DNA of 64,000 bases from Pseudomonas sp. VD-NE ins (GTDB lineage Bacteria; Pseudomonadota; Gammaproteobacteria; Pseudomonadales; Pseudomonadaceae). The notes beneath the pieces were generated by a model that was not told where the DNA came from, did not search any database, and saw nothing but the letters and a program-made list of their open reading frames with translations. A program made the position numbers and the translations under genes. The DNA lies in assembly GCF_031882575.1 (NCBI RefSeq), contig NZ_CP134772.1, positions 2,375,001 to 2,439,000 on the forward strand, read 5' to 3'. The first letter of the stretch is position 1. The number at the start of each line of letters is the position of its first letter. This document shows positions 1 through 8,989 of this stretch, piece after piece.

Positions 1-1264
1 CCACGCCGGGGTCGATCTGTTGGCCGATGATTACCGCCGCTGCTGACTCCAACGTAAAACCACCGCAAAACACGCCCAGACGACGCAGACAGGTTTGCTC
101 GCAACGGTCGAGCAGGTTGAAACTCCAGTCCAGCGTGGCGCGCAGGGTGAGATGTCGCTCAAGACTGCTTTGATTACCCGCCGCCAGCGGTGGCAAACGG
201 CCCTGCAATTGGTTCAGCAAACCTTCCAGGCCCAGTTCGGCGACCTGCGCGGCCGCCAGCTCCAACGCCAGTGGAATGCCGTCGAGTCGATGGCAGATCT
301 CGATCGCTTGCGGCAGCTGTGCGTCGCTCAGTTCGAAGCTTTCCTGCGCGGCCGTCGCTCGTTCGATGAACAGTTGCAGCGCCGAATGATCCAGCGCCTG
401 CTGACGATTCAATGTCGCGTTCATCGACGGGTATTCAAGGGAATCGAGACGCTGCACAAATTCGCCTTCGGCCCGCAGACTCTCGCGGCTGGTGGCGAGG
501 ATATGCACCTTCGGCGCCCCGCGCAGAATGCTTTCGCTGAGCGTCGCGACGGCATCGATCAGGTGTTCGCAGTTGTCGAGCAGCAATAGCATCTGCCGCT
601 GTTGCAGGCCGTTGACCAGCGCCGCCAGCGGATCGCCTTCGAGGAGTGCCAGGTCGAGCAGGGTGGCCAGGTGTGAGCAAATCAGCCGGGGATCGTTGAG
701 CGTTGCCAGGTCCACCAGCCGAATCCCGTCGCGGTAATGCCCGATCAACTGCTCGGCCACGCGCAAGGCCACCGTGGTCTTGCCGATTCCGCCGGGGCCG
801 ACCAGAGTGATGCAGCGTTGGCGTGGCAACTGCGTCATCAAGCTGTCGACGAGCGCCTGGCGACCGATCATGCGCGTACGTCGCAACGGCAAATTGTGCC
901 GACCGCCAGCATCGCCCACAGGACGCTCCTCCATGGATTGCGGTAAAACCGGGGCGACGAAACTGTAACCTCGTTGCGCCACGGTGATGATGTAACGCTG
1001 GCCGGCCTGACCGTCCCCGAGGGCTTTGCGCAGTGCCGCCATGTGCACCCGCAGGTTGATGTCCTCGACCACGCTGTCCGGCCAGACCCCGGCCATCAAT
1101 TGCTGCTTGCTCACCACCTCGCCGGCATGCGCCAGCAGAATCAGGAGGATGTCCATCGCCCGTCGGCCCAGGCGCAACGGCTGTTCGCCTTCGAGCACCA
1201 GACGTTGTCCGGGATGAATCCGATAGGGACCAAAACCAAGGACCTGATTTGGCGAAAGACTCAA
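1..1264 (-). CDS. Winged-helix regulator with NB-ARC/AfsR-type ATPase domain (3' end cut by window)
   Basis: The gene runs leftwards off the window; about 421 N-terminal residues are visible. Residues ~1-105 form an OmpR/PhoB-type winged helix (a GEVVSKQQL segment, then VVEDINLRVHMAALRKALG, ending near RGYSF). A P-loop GPGGIGKTT follows at ~157-165 and a Walker B-like LLLLDNCEH at ~230, as in the predicted-ATPase regulators related to AfsR/MalT-like STAND proteins. I chose the TTG start at 1264 because AGGAG lies 8 bases upstream and no ATG precedes the domain. It probably controls a neighbouring enzyme gene, perhaps the hydrolase at 2066, but nothing in the sequence fixes the target. The C-terminal sensor/TPR part is missing. 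Confidence 0.8.
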   Translation of the reverse strand, partial: MSLSPNQVLGFGPYRIHPGQRLVLEGEQPLRLGRRAMDILLILLAHAGEVVSKQQLMAGVWPDSVVEDINLRVHMAALRKALGDGQAGQRYIITVAQRGYSFVAPVLPQSMEERPVGDAGGRHNLPLRRTRMIGRQALVDSLMTQLPRQRCITLVGPGGIGKTTVALRVAEQLIGHYRDGIRLVDLATLNDPRLICSHLATLLDLALLEGDPLAALVNGLQQRQMLLLLDNCEHLIDAVATLSESILRGAPKVHILATSRESLRAEGEFVQRLDSLEYPSMNATLNRQQALDHSALQLFIERATAAQESFELSDAQLPQAIEICHRLDGIPLALELAAAQVAELGLEGLLNQLQGRLPPLAAGNQSSLERHLTLRATLDWSFNLLDRCEQTCLRRLGVFCGGFTLESAAAVIIGQQIDPGV

Positions 1265-1386
1265 CAGCTCACTCCTGCGGTGCGGCGGACAGTGCGGAGT
1301 AGCGGCGGGCGCGTGCGCAGGCCGTCTAATCCGGGGTGTCCCGGCATAATCCTCAGGTTTGAGCGTCAGTGCAACGGGGGCCGCGA

Positions 1387-1818
1387 TCAAAACACGGCGG
1401 GCTGTGAACGGTGACTCTTGGGTTCACGCATGATCTGGCAGCGCCAGGCAAACGGATTGATGCCTTCGCTACGGGTGAACATATGGCAAAAATGCGCCTG
1501 ATCGCAGAATCCGCATTCGAGGCTGATTTGCGTCAGGCTCAGGTCGGTGTGCTGGATCAACAGTTTGGCCCGCGCCAGGCGCTGGGTACGAATCCAGTCC
1601 TGCGGCGATAACCCGGTGCTGCATTTGAAGGCGCGGGAAAAATGGCTGCGTGACAGTGAACAGGCGCGGGCCAGCTCGGTCACTTCCAGGCTTTCGCCCA
1701 GACGTTCGAGGATCAGTTGTTTGACCTGTCGTTCGCGCTGCGGACTGAGCCCGCCGATCCCGGTCTTGCGTGGTTCGTTGGCAGGGGCGAGGGCGACGCT
1801 GTGCTGTAAATGAGCCAT
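1387..1818 (-). CDS. Short AraC-family transcriptional regulator (HTH domain only)
   Basis: A protein of 143 aa consisting almost only of the ~100-residue AraC/XylS DNA-binding domain: first helix-turn-helix around ELARACSLSRSHFSRAFK, second around ISLECGFCDQAHFCHMF, then the usual G-x-N/S-P-x-x-W-R tail (GINPFAWR). There is no ligand-binding domain, so it may respond to its own level or to a partner. The ATG at 1818 is used; a GTG 10 codons upstream (1848) is possible but adds no conserved sequence. It is divergent from the exported hydrolase at 2066, and the 247-bp gap between them presumably holds both promoters. Downstream in the same direction is the winged-helix ATPase regulator. Confidence 0.85.
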   Translation of the reverse strand: MAHLQHSVALAPANEPRKTGIGGLSPQRERQVKQLILERLGESLEVTELARACSLSRSHFSRAFKCSTGLSPQDWIRTQRLARAKLLIQHTDLSLTQISLECGFCDQAHFCHMFTRSEGINPFAWRCQIMREPKSHRSQPAVF

Positions 1819-2065
1819 GGCCAAAGTCCGTGTCGATGGGGAATGCACGGACGGCGCATCCCCTCAGGTCAAAAAACAACGCTGTGCAGAGGGTTTCATT
1901 GTTGGCCGAGGGTGGGAGGCTGACGAGTTAATCGTTGTTAATTCGAGCGCATTGACCTGAACTCAGCACATCCCTGCAAGTCTGCGCCGCGCAGTTTGCT
2001 GCACGATGACTGCAAGCGTGGCGAATCGATGGGGCGCCACAATCGGCAGGTCCAAGGGGAATCAA

Positions 2066-3049
2066 ATGAAAGGCATCTTTAAAGCAGCGACGGCGCTGAC
2101 GTGCGCGCTGGTGATTTCCGGTGCCATGGCGCAGGCACCACAGCAAGGCACTCAGGCGCCGGGCTATTTCCGCCTGGCTGTGGGGGATTACGAGGTCACC
2201 GCGTTGTTCGATGGGTACAACGACCTGTCGCCGAAGCTGTTGCAGGGCATGAGTCAGGCCCGGATTCGGGCGCTGCTGGCACGCCGTTCGATCGAAACCC
2301 CGGGTGTCCAGACGGCGTTCAATGCGTTTCTGGTCAATACCGGCAAGCAACTGATTCTGGTCGACAGCGGCGCCGGGCAATGCATTGGCGCCACCGCCGG
2401 GCAGCTCCTGGCGAATATGCGGGCGGCCGGCTACGAGCCAGAGCAGGTCGATACGATCTTGCTGACGCACCTGCACCTCGATCATGTCTGTGGTCTGGTC
2501 GATGCACAGAAACAAGCGTTGTTCAGCCATGCCACGGTGTACGCCGCCAAGGCGGAAGCGGATTACTGGCTCGACCCGACCGCGCAGACCAAAGCTCCGG
2601 CCGGCGCCAGAGAGTTTTTCAAGATCGCCCAGGAGTCCACTGCGCCGTACGTCGCCGCCGGGCGTTTCAAGACATTCGCCGCTGGCCAGTCGCCGTTGCC
2701 GGGAGTAGTCGAAGCGACACTCGAAGCCGGACATACGCCGGGCAGCACCACCTACCGTTTCACCTCGCAGAATCAGAGCATCGTTTTCATGGGGGATCTG
2801 GTACATAACCTCGCTGTGCAGTTCGAGCATCCGGAAGTGTCTATCGGCTTTGACGTCAACAGTGCGCAAGCGATCAGCGCTCGTCAGACGGTCTTCAGTG
2901 CGGCGGTCGCCAGCAAGACGTGGGTGACGGCGGCGCACCTGCCGTTCCCGGGCATCGGTCACATCACCGCGCAGGGCAAACATTTTCAGTGGGTGCCCGT
3001 GGAATACGGTCCGTACAAGCGCGCGGCCAAGGTGCCGTTAATCGAGTAA
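2066..3049 (+). CDS. Exported metallo-beta-lactamase-fold hydrolase
   Basis: A 327-aa protein with a signal peptide (start MKGIFKAATALTCALVISG, cleavage after AMA) and a class B-like metallohydrolase fold. The metal motif HLHLDH (LTHLHLDHVCGL) lies at residues ~134-139; a later GHTPGSTTYR and a distal AAHLPFPGIGH supply the remaining ligand histidines. It is probably periplasmic, acting on esters, lactones or a similar small substrate; the substrate is unknown. The ATG at 2066 is preceded by AAGGGGA at good spacing; an upstream in-frame start at 2006 would bury the signal peptide. It is divergent from the AraC gene and followed after 47 bp by a LysR regulator, either of which may control it. 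Confidence 0.85.
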   Translation: MKGIFKAATALTCALVISGAMAQAPQQGTQAPGYFRLAVGDYEVTALFDGYNDLSPKLLQGMSQARIRALLARRSIETPGVQTAFNAFLVNTGKQLILVDSGAGQCIGATAGQLLANMRAAGYEPEQVDTILLTHLHLDHVCGLVDAQKQALFSHATVYAAKAEADYWLDPTAQTKAPAGAREFFKIAQESTAPYVAAGRFKTFAAGQSPLPGVVEATLEAGHTPGSTTYRFTSQNQSIVFMGDLVHNLAVQFEHPEVSIGFDVNSAQAISARQTVFSAAVASKTWVTAAHLPFPGIGHITAQGKHFQWVPVEYGPYKRAAKVPLIE

Positions 3050-3096
3050 AGTGCGCAGCGCCCACCCGCAAAAACAGCTGACACGAAAAGGAAAAC

Positions 3097-4026
3097 ATGC
3101 CCATGAACCGTAACGATCTGCGTCGCGTCGACATGAACCTGCTGGTGATTTTCGAAGCGCTGATGTTCGAAAAAAACCTGACCCGCGTCGCCGAAAAGCT
3201 GTTCATGGGGCAACCGGCCGTCAGCGCTGCGTTGGGGCGTTTGCGCGATCTGTTCGACGATCCGTTACTGCTGCGCAACGGTCGCGGCATGGAGCCGACC
3301 GCGCGGGCGCTGGCGATTCTCAAGGAGTTGCAACCGGCGATGGACGTCATCTCTGGCGCGGTCAGCCGGGCCAAAGAGTTCGAACCGGCGAGCAGTTGCG
3401 ACGTGTTTCGCATCGGTCTGTCGGACGACGCCGAATTCGGCCTGTTTCCGCCGTTGCTGCGTCAGCTTCAGCAAGAAGCACCGGGGATTGTCGTGGTGGT
3501 GCGCCGCGCCAACTACCTGCTGATGCCGGCGCTGTTGGCCTCTGGAGAAATCTCCGTCGGCGTCAGTTACACCACTGAATTGCCGGCCAACGCCAAGCGC
3601 AAAAAACTGCGCGACATTCCCTGTAAAGTCCTGCGCGGCGACGACCGTCCGGGGCCGCTGACGCTCGACGAATACTGCGAGCGCCCGCATGCGATGGTGT
3701 CGTTTTCGGGCGATCTGAGCGGCAATATCGACCTGGATCTGGCCAAGGTTGGCCGTACGCGCCGTGTGGTGCTGGGCGTGCCGCAATTCAGCGGCCTGCG
3801 CGCCTTGCTCGCCGGCACCGAGATGATCGCCACCGTGCCGGATTACGCGGCCTGCGCGTTGGTTGAGGGCTGTGCCCTGCGCGCCGAAGATCCGCCATTC
3901 CCGATTGATGCGGCGCAATTGTCGATGGCGTGGAGCGGGGTGCATGACAACGATCCGGCGGAAAAATGGTTGCGCTCGCGGATCAGCCAGTTCATGGCGG
4001 CGCCTCTGGATATTCCCGGGATGTGA
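3097..4026 (+). CDS. LysR-family transcriptional regulator
   Basis: 309 aa, normal for the family. The N-terminal helix-turn-helix is clear (DMNLLVIFEAL, then LTRVAEKLFMGQPAVSAAL and LRDLFDDPLLLR), followed by a substrate-binding domain of the PBP2 type. The sequence around FDDPLLLRNGRGMEPT resembles the NodD/LinR-like subgroup. Two in-frame ATGs, 3097 and 3103, share one AAAAGGAAAA ribosome site; I take the first, but the second has better spacing. It follows the metallohydrolase gene in the same direction and may regulate it or the DoxX/amidohydrolase genes further downstream, upstream of which there is a perfect inverted repeat (5960-5982). Confidence 0.9.
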   Translation: MPMNRNDLRRVDMNLLVIFEALMFEKNLTRVAEKLFMGQPAVSAALGRLRDLFDDPLLLRNGRGMEPTARALAILKELQPAMDVISGAVSRAKEFEPASSCDVFRIGLSDDAEFGLFPPLLRQLQQEAPGIVVVVRRANYLLMPALLASGEISVGVSYTTELPANAKRKKLRDIPCKVLRGDDRPGPLTLDEYCERPHAMVSFSGDLSGNIDLDLAKVGRTRRVVLGVPQFSGLRALLAGTEMIATVPDYAACALVEGCALRAEDPPFPIDAAQLSMAWSGVHDNDPAEKWLRSRISQFMAAPLDIPGM

Positions 4027-4137
4027 GCGTCCGTTCGTCTGAAACAGCGCTTGACCTGTTAGTTCTGACAGTGGCGCATCTCCGCATTCACATGTCTGAT
4101 TGGCCGATGTCGAAAGGTAGCCAAAAAGGACGTGAAC

Positions 4138-5883
4138 ATGGACACGCTGATACCCGCGCTGGACAGTAGCAGTCTGCCGCCGCTCTCAATCAAAGAAAGT
4201 CGCCCTGACGGTTTGCTGGACCCAGAGGCCGCTCGGTACAACCTGACGGTGATAATCGACTTCGATTGGCAGGCCGGAGACATTCTCACAATCACGTGGG
4301 CGGGTACGCCAGGCGCTGGGTCCTACACATCACCGCGCATACCGATCGGCGGATTTCAAGGTCCTTTCCAGACCCATATTGATAACCTCTTGGTGGCTTT
4401 CAACTTCGAACAAACCGTCATCGTCACTTACACGGTTTATCGTGGCACTGAACCGCCTGTTACTTCACAGCCTTTGCCGCTTTACATCACACGCATCAAT
4501 CAATTGAACCTGCCTCGGCCATTCATCCGACAGGCCGACAACGACGGTCAGGGAGGTGAACTGAATGTCGGCGACCTTTCCGAGTTCACCTTGCGAACCA
4601 ATGCATGGCTACTGGGCAGGCGCGGCAATCCCTTCTGGCTAAAGCTCAAAGGCACAAATGCCGATGGCAGTGATTTCGAGGCGACGTACTGGCAAGCGCC
4701 GGACAATGTGGTCGATGACGAATTCAACCGCTTCGGTTTCTTCGAACAGAACTTCCCTGCTGCACCACTGCAACGTCTGCATGATCGCAGCGTGCTGTCG
4801 CTGAGCCTCATGGCTGGGCTGCAAGGAAGTCAGGATCCGCTCCTCGCACAGCCATTTGCACATCGAAACTACATCGTGCTGACGGGGGCCTCCAGTGGTC
4901 CGAGGATATCGTCAGTCACCGATCCTGATGGAGACATACTCGACGGCGCGGACACCCGATACACCACGGTCACGCTAAGCGGCACCGCTACCGACACCGT
5001 AAATGTGTTCGATGGCAAGACCAGACTCGACACGGCCGATGTCGTTGACGGTAACTGGCAGTACGTCGCGGCTGACCTGACCGGTGGATCGCATGAGTTT
5101 ACGGTGAGGTTGGCGGATGGCAGCGGAAGCGCCTCAAATGCAAGGCGAATCAACGTCGTGACGCAAAACCTGCCGGTGAAGATTGCCGAGGCTCCCGATA
5201 ACCTCAACCTCGATCCGCTTAGCGCTGTCACAACCCTGACTGCTTTGGTGGATCTCGACGTGCAGCCCAGCGATATGGTTTCAGTGACGGTGAAAGCTGC
5301 TGACGGCACTCCTCCCGCAGGTTCGCACACCACCACGCCGGTTGCGGCCGGCACCACAAGGCCGATCAGAATCAATTTGCCCGTATCGTTGGTGCCATTC
5401 AGCATTGGAAAAATAATGGAGGTGATGGTTACCTGGACCCGAGGCACTTCCGCGCTGGAGACCCCGCAACCTCTGCGTCTCAACGTGTTGCCGATTACGC
5501 TGAATCGACTCGCGGCTCCGGTGATCACTCAGGCCAACGGCACCGACATACTCGATCTGAAAGATGTCCCGTCCGGCGCGAATCTGATGTTTGGAATATG
5601 GCCGCATATTTCTATGGGACAACGAATCTGGCTTTTTTTGGAGGGGGAGAGAAACACCGGCGCACACAATCTGCAGATGTGGGTGGGCACCACTAACATG
5701 GTGCATCGGGCCTGGGTGACGAATAGTGGTTACACCGCGCTTGTTTCGGCCAATTATCTACGGCTGCTGAAGGATAGGAGCAAGCTGATCATTCGGTTCT
5801 GCGTCAATCTGGATCAGGTTGCAAACTTTGATACGGCAACGGTATTTCAGACACAGGAGTACACAATCCGAGCAGTGCCTTGA
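4138..5883 (+). CDS. Unknown Ig-like repeat protein
   Basis: A 581-aa protein of beta-sandwich character. No signal peptide or membrane segment is visible at the N-terminus. Two related modules can be seen: LDPEAARYNLTVIIDFDWQ near residue 25 and LNLDPLSAVTTLTALVDLD near 345, each followed by a D-I/M-hydrophobic strand, a P-x-G-S-Y/H-T turn and a later L-x-L-P motif near 110 and 430. Between them lies a segment starting GPRISSVTDPDGDILDGADT that looks like a bacterial Ig (Big) domain. I recognise the style from Pseudomonas hypothetical proteins near phage- or adhesin-like genes but not the function. The ATG at 4138 has AAAGGA seven bases upstream. Codon use is less GC-extreme than its neighbours, which hints at acquisition. 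Confidence 0.7.
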   Translation: MDTLIPALDSSSLPPLSIKESRPDGLLDPEAARYNLTVIIDFDWQAGDILTITWAGTPGAGSYTSPRIPIGGFQGPFQTHIDNLLVAFNFEQTVIVTYTVYRGTEPPVTSQPLPLYITRINQLNLPRPFIRQADNDGQGGELNVGDLSEFTLRTNAWLLGRRGNPFWLKLKGTNADGSDFEATYWQAPDNVVDDEFNRFGFFEQNFPAAPLQRLHDRSVLSLSLMAGLQGSQDPLLAQPFAHRNYIVLTGASSGPRISSVTDPDGDILDGADTRYTTVTLSGTATDTVNVFDGKTRLDTADVVDGNWQYVAADLTGGSHEFTVRLADGSGSASNARRINVVTQNLPVKIAEAPDNLNLDPLSAVTTLTALVDLDVQPSDMVSVTVKAADGTPPAGSHTTTPVAAGTTRPIRINLPVSLVPFSIGKIMEVMVTWTRGTSALETPQPLRLNVLPITLNRLAAPVITQANGTDILDLKDVPSGANLMFGIWPHISMGQRIWLFLEGERNTGAHNLQMWVGTTNMVHRAWVTNSGYTALVSANYLRLLKDRSKLIIRFCVNLDQVANFDTATVFQTQEYTIRAVP

Positions 5884-5959
5884 AATCAAAACCTCAGCCA
5901 GCGTCATCGTGTAACAGTCGTCGCAACTGAGCACATCCATCCAATTTCCCCCCGCCCGT

Positions 5960-5982
5960 CATTGGCATGATTCACGCCAATG
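5960..5982. promoter_or_regulatory. Perfect inverted repeat before the DoxX gene, candidate operator
   Basis: CATTGGC, 9 bases, then GCCAATG: a perfect 7-bp arm dyad 20 bases before the DoxX start codon. It would sit over or next to the promoter or 5' leader and is a candidate binding site for the nearby LysR protein or another dimeric regulator. No regulator can be assigned from sequence alone. Confidence 0.45.
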
Positions 5983-6001
5983 ACATTTCAAGGGTGGGGT
6001 C

Positions 6002-6418
6002 ATGAACGCTTCGCAACGAGAAGAACGGTCGCGCGACCTCGGTTTACTGTTCCTGCGGGTCAGCGGTGGGTTGTTTCTGCTGTGGGTCCACGGCTTGCCC
6101 AAGCTGCTCGACTTCACCGCGCAACTGCAGCTGATCGAAGACCCGTTCCACCTCGGTGCCCACCTCACTTTGATCCTGGCGATCTTCGCCGAAGTCCTCT
6201 GCCCACTACTGATCGTCGCCGGGTTACTGGCGCGATTGGCCTGCGTGCCTATTCTCTTTGTGCTGCTGGTGGCGCTGTTGGTCGTGCATCCGCAATGGAG
6301 TGTGGCTGAGGGGCAGTTCGGCTGGTTGCTGCTGATCCTGTTTACCACTGTGTTGATCGCCGGGCCGGGACGGCTGGTGATTCCTGTTCGTTTGCCCGGA
6401 GTGTTGCGTTATGCCTGA
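6002..6418 (+). CDS. DoxX-family membrane protein
   Basis: 138 aa with four hydrophobic segments, the standard DoxX layout. The family signature is present: a first helix with LLFLRVSGGLFLLWVHGLPKL, then a conserved F-H-LG loop and AEVLCPLLIVAGLLAR. DoxX proteins are inner-membrane proteins often placed with redox or detoxification enzymes; the precise role is not established. The start at 6002 has GGTGGGG close upstream. The stop overlaps the start of the following ABM-domain gene by 8 bases, so the two are probably translated together. Confidence 0.85.
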   Translation: MNASQREERSRDLGLLFLRVSGGLFLLWVHGLPKLLDFTAQLQLIEDPFHLGAHLTLILAIFAEVLCPLLIVAGLLARLACVPILFVLLVALLVVHPQWSVAEGQFGWLLLILFTTVLIAGPGRLVIPVRLPGVLRYA

Positions 6419-7037
6419 AGTCCTCAATCCACAAGCACCGGGGGCCGATGAGACGGTCACGCTGATCATCAAGCACCGGGTCAAGGCCGGTTTCGAGGCG
6501 GCGTATGAAGCCTGGCTGCGCAATATCGTCCGCGTGGCGGGGCAGCGCGAAGGCCATTTGGGCGTGGACGTGGTGCGCGGCAAGCGCGGCCGTCTCGATT
6601 TCTATACCTGCGTGCTGCGTTTCAGCAGCACCGAAGCGATGCAAGGCTGGCTGGAATCGCCGCAGCGTCAGGCACTGGTCGCCGAAGCGGCGCCGATGCT
6701 GGCTGACGGCGATCAGACTGAAGTCGCGCCGATCAAGGAATTCTGGTTTACACCACTGGCCGATGCCGCTTCGCCGCCGCCGCGCTGGAAGCAAGCAGTG
6801 GTCACGCTGCTGGTGATTCTGCCGCACACCTTGCTCGTGCCGTTGATCTGGGGGCCGCTGCTGGCGCTGCATCCGATTCTTTCCAACTACGTGGTCGCCA
6901 CGTTCCTGATCACCCTGACCATCGTCCTGTCGGTGGTGTACGTGGTGATGCCGCCGGTCACCCGTTTGTTTACGCCGTGGCTCGAAGCCAGCCAGGCCCA
7001 TGAACACCTCGATTCCCAAGAAACCTCGCCACGCTGA
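6411..7037 (+). CDS. Antibiotic-biosynthesis-monooxygenase (ABM) domain membrane protein
   Basis: 208 aa. Residues ~10-100 are a ferredoxin-like ABM domain (VTLIIKHRVKAGFEAAYEAW, GHLGVDVV, FYTCVLRF). A C-terminal hydrophobic part carries two transmembrane segments (~125-150 and ~160-185) joined by a short loop. This ABM-plus-two-helices form is common in Pseudomonas and is usually of unknown function; quinone or reactive-aldehyde handling is a guess. It overlaps the DoxX gene by 8 bases and is followed after 43 bp by the amidohydrolase gene, suggesting an operon from 6002 to 9613. Confidence 0.85.
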   Translation: MPEVLNPQAPGADETVTLIIKHRVKAGFEAAYEAWLRNIVRVAGQREGHLGVDVVRGKRGRLDFYTCVLRFSSTEAMQGWLESPQRQALVAEAAPMLADGDQTEVAPIKEFWFTPLADAASPPPRWKQAVVTLLVILPHTLLVPLIWGPLLALHPILSNYVVATFLITLTIVLSVVYVVMPPVTRLFTPWLEASQAHEHLDSQETSPR

Positions 7038-7080
7038 GCGCGCGGGGTTCGCTCCTTTTCACTTTGCTTGAGGAACTGCG

Positions 7081-8919
7081 ATGAGCGCCGATCTGATTCT
7101 GTTCAATGGTCAATTTCACACCGTTGACCGCACCAAACCGCTGGCCAGTGCCGTGGCAATCACCGATGGCCGCTTCGTGGTTGTCGGCAACGACAATCAG
7201 GCTATGGCTCTGCGCGGGCCCAACACGCAAGTGGTCGATATGCATGGCCGCTGCGTCATTCCGGGTCTCAACGACTCGCACTTGCACCTGATCCGTGGCG
7301 GTTTGAACTACAACCTCGAACTGCGCTGGGAAGGTGTGCCGTCGCTGGCCGATGCGCTGCGCATGCTCAAGGATCAGGCCGACCGCACACCGACGCCGCA
7401 ATGGGTGCGCGTGGTCGGTGGCTGGAACGAATTCCAGTTCGCCGAAAAACGCATGCCGACCCTCGAAGAAATCAATCAGGCTGCGCCGGACACCCCGGTG
7501 TTCATCCTGCACCTGTATGACCGCGCCTTGCTCAACCGCGCTGCGCTGCGCGTGGCCGGTTACACCCGCGACACGCCAAACCCGCCGGGTGGCGAGATCG
7601 TTCGCGACAGCAATGGCAACCCGACCGGCATGCTGGTCGCGCGACCGAACGCGATGATTCTCTACTCGACGCTGGCCAAGGGACCGAAGCTGCCGCTGGA
7701 ATATCAGGTCAACTCGACCCGCCAGTTCATGCGCGAACTCAATCGCCTCGGCCTGACCAGTGCGATCGATGCCGGCGGTGGTTTCCAGAACTACCCGGAC
7801 GATTATCAGGTGATCGAACAACTGGCCAAAGACGACCAGTTGACCGTGCGTATCGCCTACAACCTGTTCACCCAGAAGCCGAAAGAAGAGCTGAGCGATT
7901 TCCAGAACTGGACCGGCAGCGTCAAGTTGCATCAGGGCGATGACTTCCTGCGCCACAACGGCGCCGGCGAGATGCTGGTGTTCTCGGCAGCGGACTTCGA
8001 AGACTTCCTCGAACCGCGCCCGGACCTGCCGCAAACCATGGAAGCAGAGCTGGAGCCAGTGGTGCGCCACTTGGTCGAGCAGCGCTGGCCGTTCCGCTTG
8101 CACGCCACTTACAACGAATCGATCAGCCGCATGCTCGACGTGTTCGAGAAGGTCAACCGTGACATTCCGTTCAACGGTCTGCCGTGGTTCTTCGACCACG
8201 CTGAAACCATTACCCCGCAGAACATCGAGCGGGTGAAAGCGCTGGGAGGTGGCATCGCGATTCAGGATCGCATGGCGTTCCAGGGTGAGTACTTTGTCGA
8301 CCGCTACGGCAAGCAAGCCGCCGAGGCCACACCGCCAATCAAGCGCATGCTCGCCGAAGGCGTACCGGTCGGCGCCGGCACCGATGCGACACGGGTGTCC
8401 AGCTACAACCCGTGGACCTCGCTGTACTGGATGGTCAGTGGCCGCACCGTCGGCGGTCTGGCGCTGTACGAAGAAGGCTTGCCGCGCACCACCGCGCTGG
8501 AACTGTTCACCCACGGCAGTGCCTGGTTTTCCTCGGAGCAGGGCAAGAAGGGCCAGATCAAGGTCGGGCAACTGGCGGATCTGGCGGCGCTGAGTGCGGA
8601 CTTCTTCCATGTCGAGGAAGAAGCGATCAAGTGGATCGAATCGGTCATGACCGTGGTCGGCGGCAAAATTGTATACGCCGCTGGCGACTTCGAAGACCTC
8701 GGCCCGCGCTCGATTCCAGTACTGCCGGACTGGTCGCCAGTGGTCAAAGTCCCGGGCCACTGGCGGCCAAATTCGCCATTGCAGGCGCAGGTTCACCAGT
8801 GCAGCGGCCCGTGCGCGGTGCACACCCACAGCCATGAAAAGGCGCGGATGTCGAATGCGCCGGTCAGCGACTTCGCCGGTTTCTGGGGCGCGTTCGGCTG
8901 TTCCTGCTTCGCTTTCTGA
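7081..8919 (+). CDS. Amidohydrolase family protein (YtcJ-like, Amidohydro_3)
   Basis: 612 aa. The N-terminal beta-sandwich start (ADLILFNGQFHTVD), the metal motif SHLHL at ~residues 68-72 after VIPGLND, later histidines in RLHATYNESISRM and FFDHAETI, and a GAGTDATR near residue 435 that provides the last metal aspartate all fit the YtcJ-type metal-dependent hydrolases. The protein is cytoplasmic; its substrate (an amide, carbamate or cyclic compound) cannot be read. A short Cys-containing tail (GCSCFAF) is present. A ribosome site TTGAGGAA precedes the ATG. It is in a row with the DoxX and ABM genes and the isochorismatase-like hydrolase, suggesting a joint catabolic or detoxification role. 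Confidence 0.9.
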   Translation: MSADLILFNGQFHTVDRTKPLASAVAITDGRFVVVGNDNQAMALRGPNTQVVDMHGRCVIPGLNDSHLHLIRGGLNYNLELRWEGVPSLADALRMLKDQADRTPTPQWVRVVGGWNEFQFAEKRMPTLEEINQAAPDTPVFILHLYDRALLNRAALRVAGYTRDTPNPPGGEIVRDSNGNPTGMLVARPNAMILYSTLAKGPKLPLEYQVNSTRQFMRELNRLGLTSAIDAGGGFQNYPDDYQVIEQLAKDDQLTVRIAYNLFTQKPKEELSDFQNWTGSVKLHQGDDFLRHNGAGEMLVFSAADFEDFLEPRPDLPQTMEAELEPVVRHLVEQRWPFRLHATYNESISRMLDVFEKVNRDIPFNGLPWFFDHAETITPQNIERVKALGGGIAIQDRMAFQGEYFVDRYGKQAAEATPPIKRMLAEGVPVGAGTDATRVSSYNPWTSLYWMVSGRTVGGLALYEEGLPRTTALELFTHGSAWFSSEQGKKGQIKVGQLADLAALSADFFHVEEEAIKWIESVMTVVGGKIVYAAGDFEDLGPRSIPVLPDWSPVVKVPGHWRPNSPLQAQVHQCSGPCAVHTHSHEKARMSNAPVSDFAGFWGAFGCSCFAF

Positions 8920-8989
8920 TTTCCCCTGAAGCGTCGGCAATCCGGTCGGCGCTTAACGCTTCATCCATCCGTCCATCAGGAGTTTTCCC

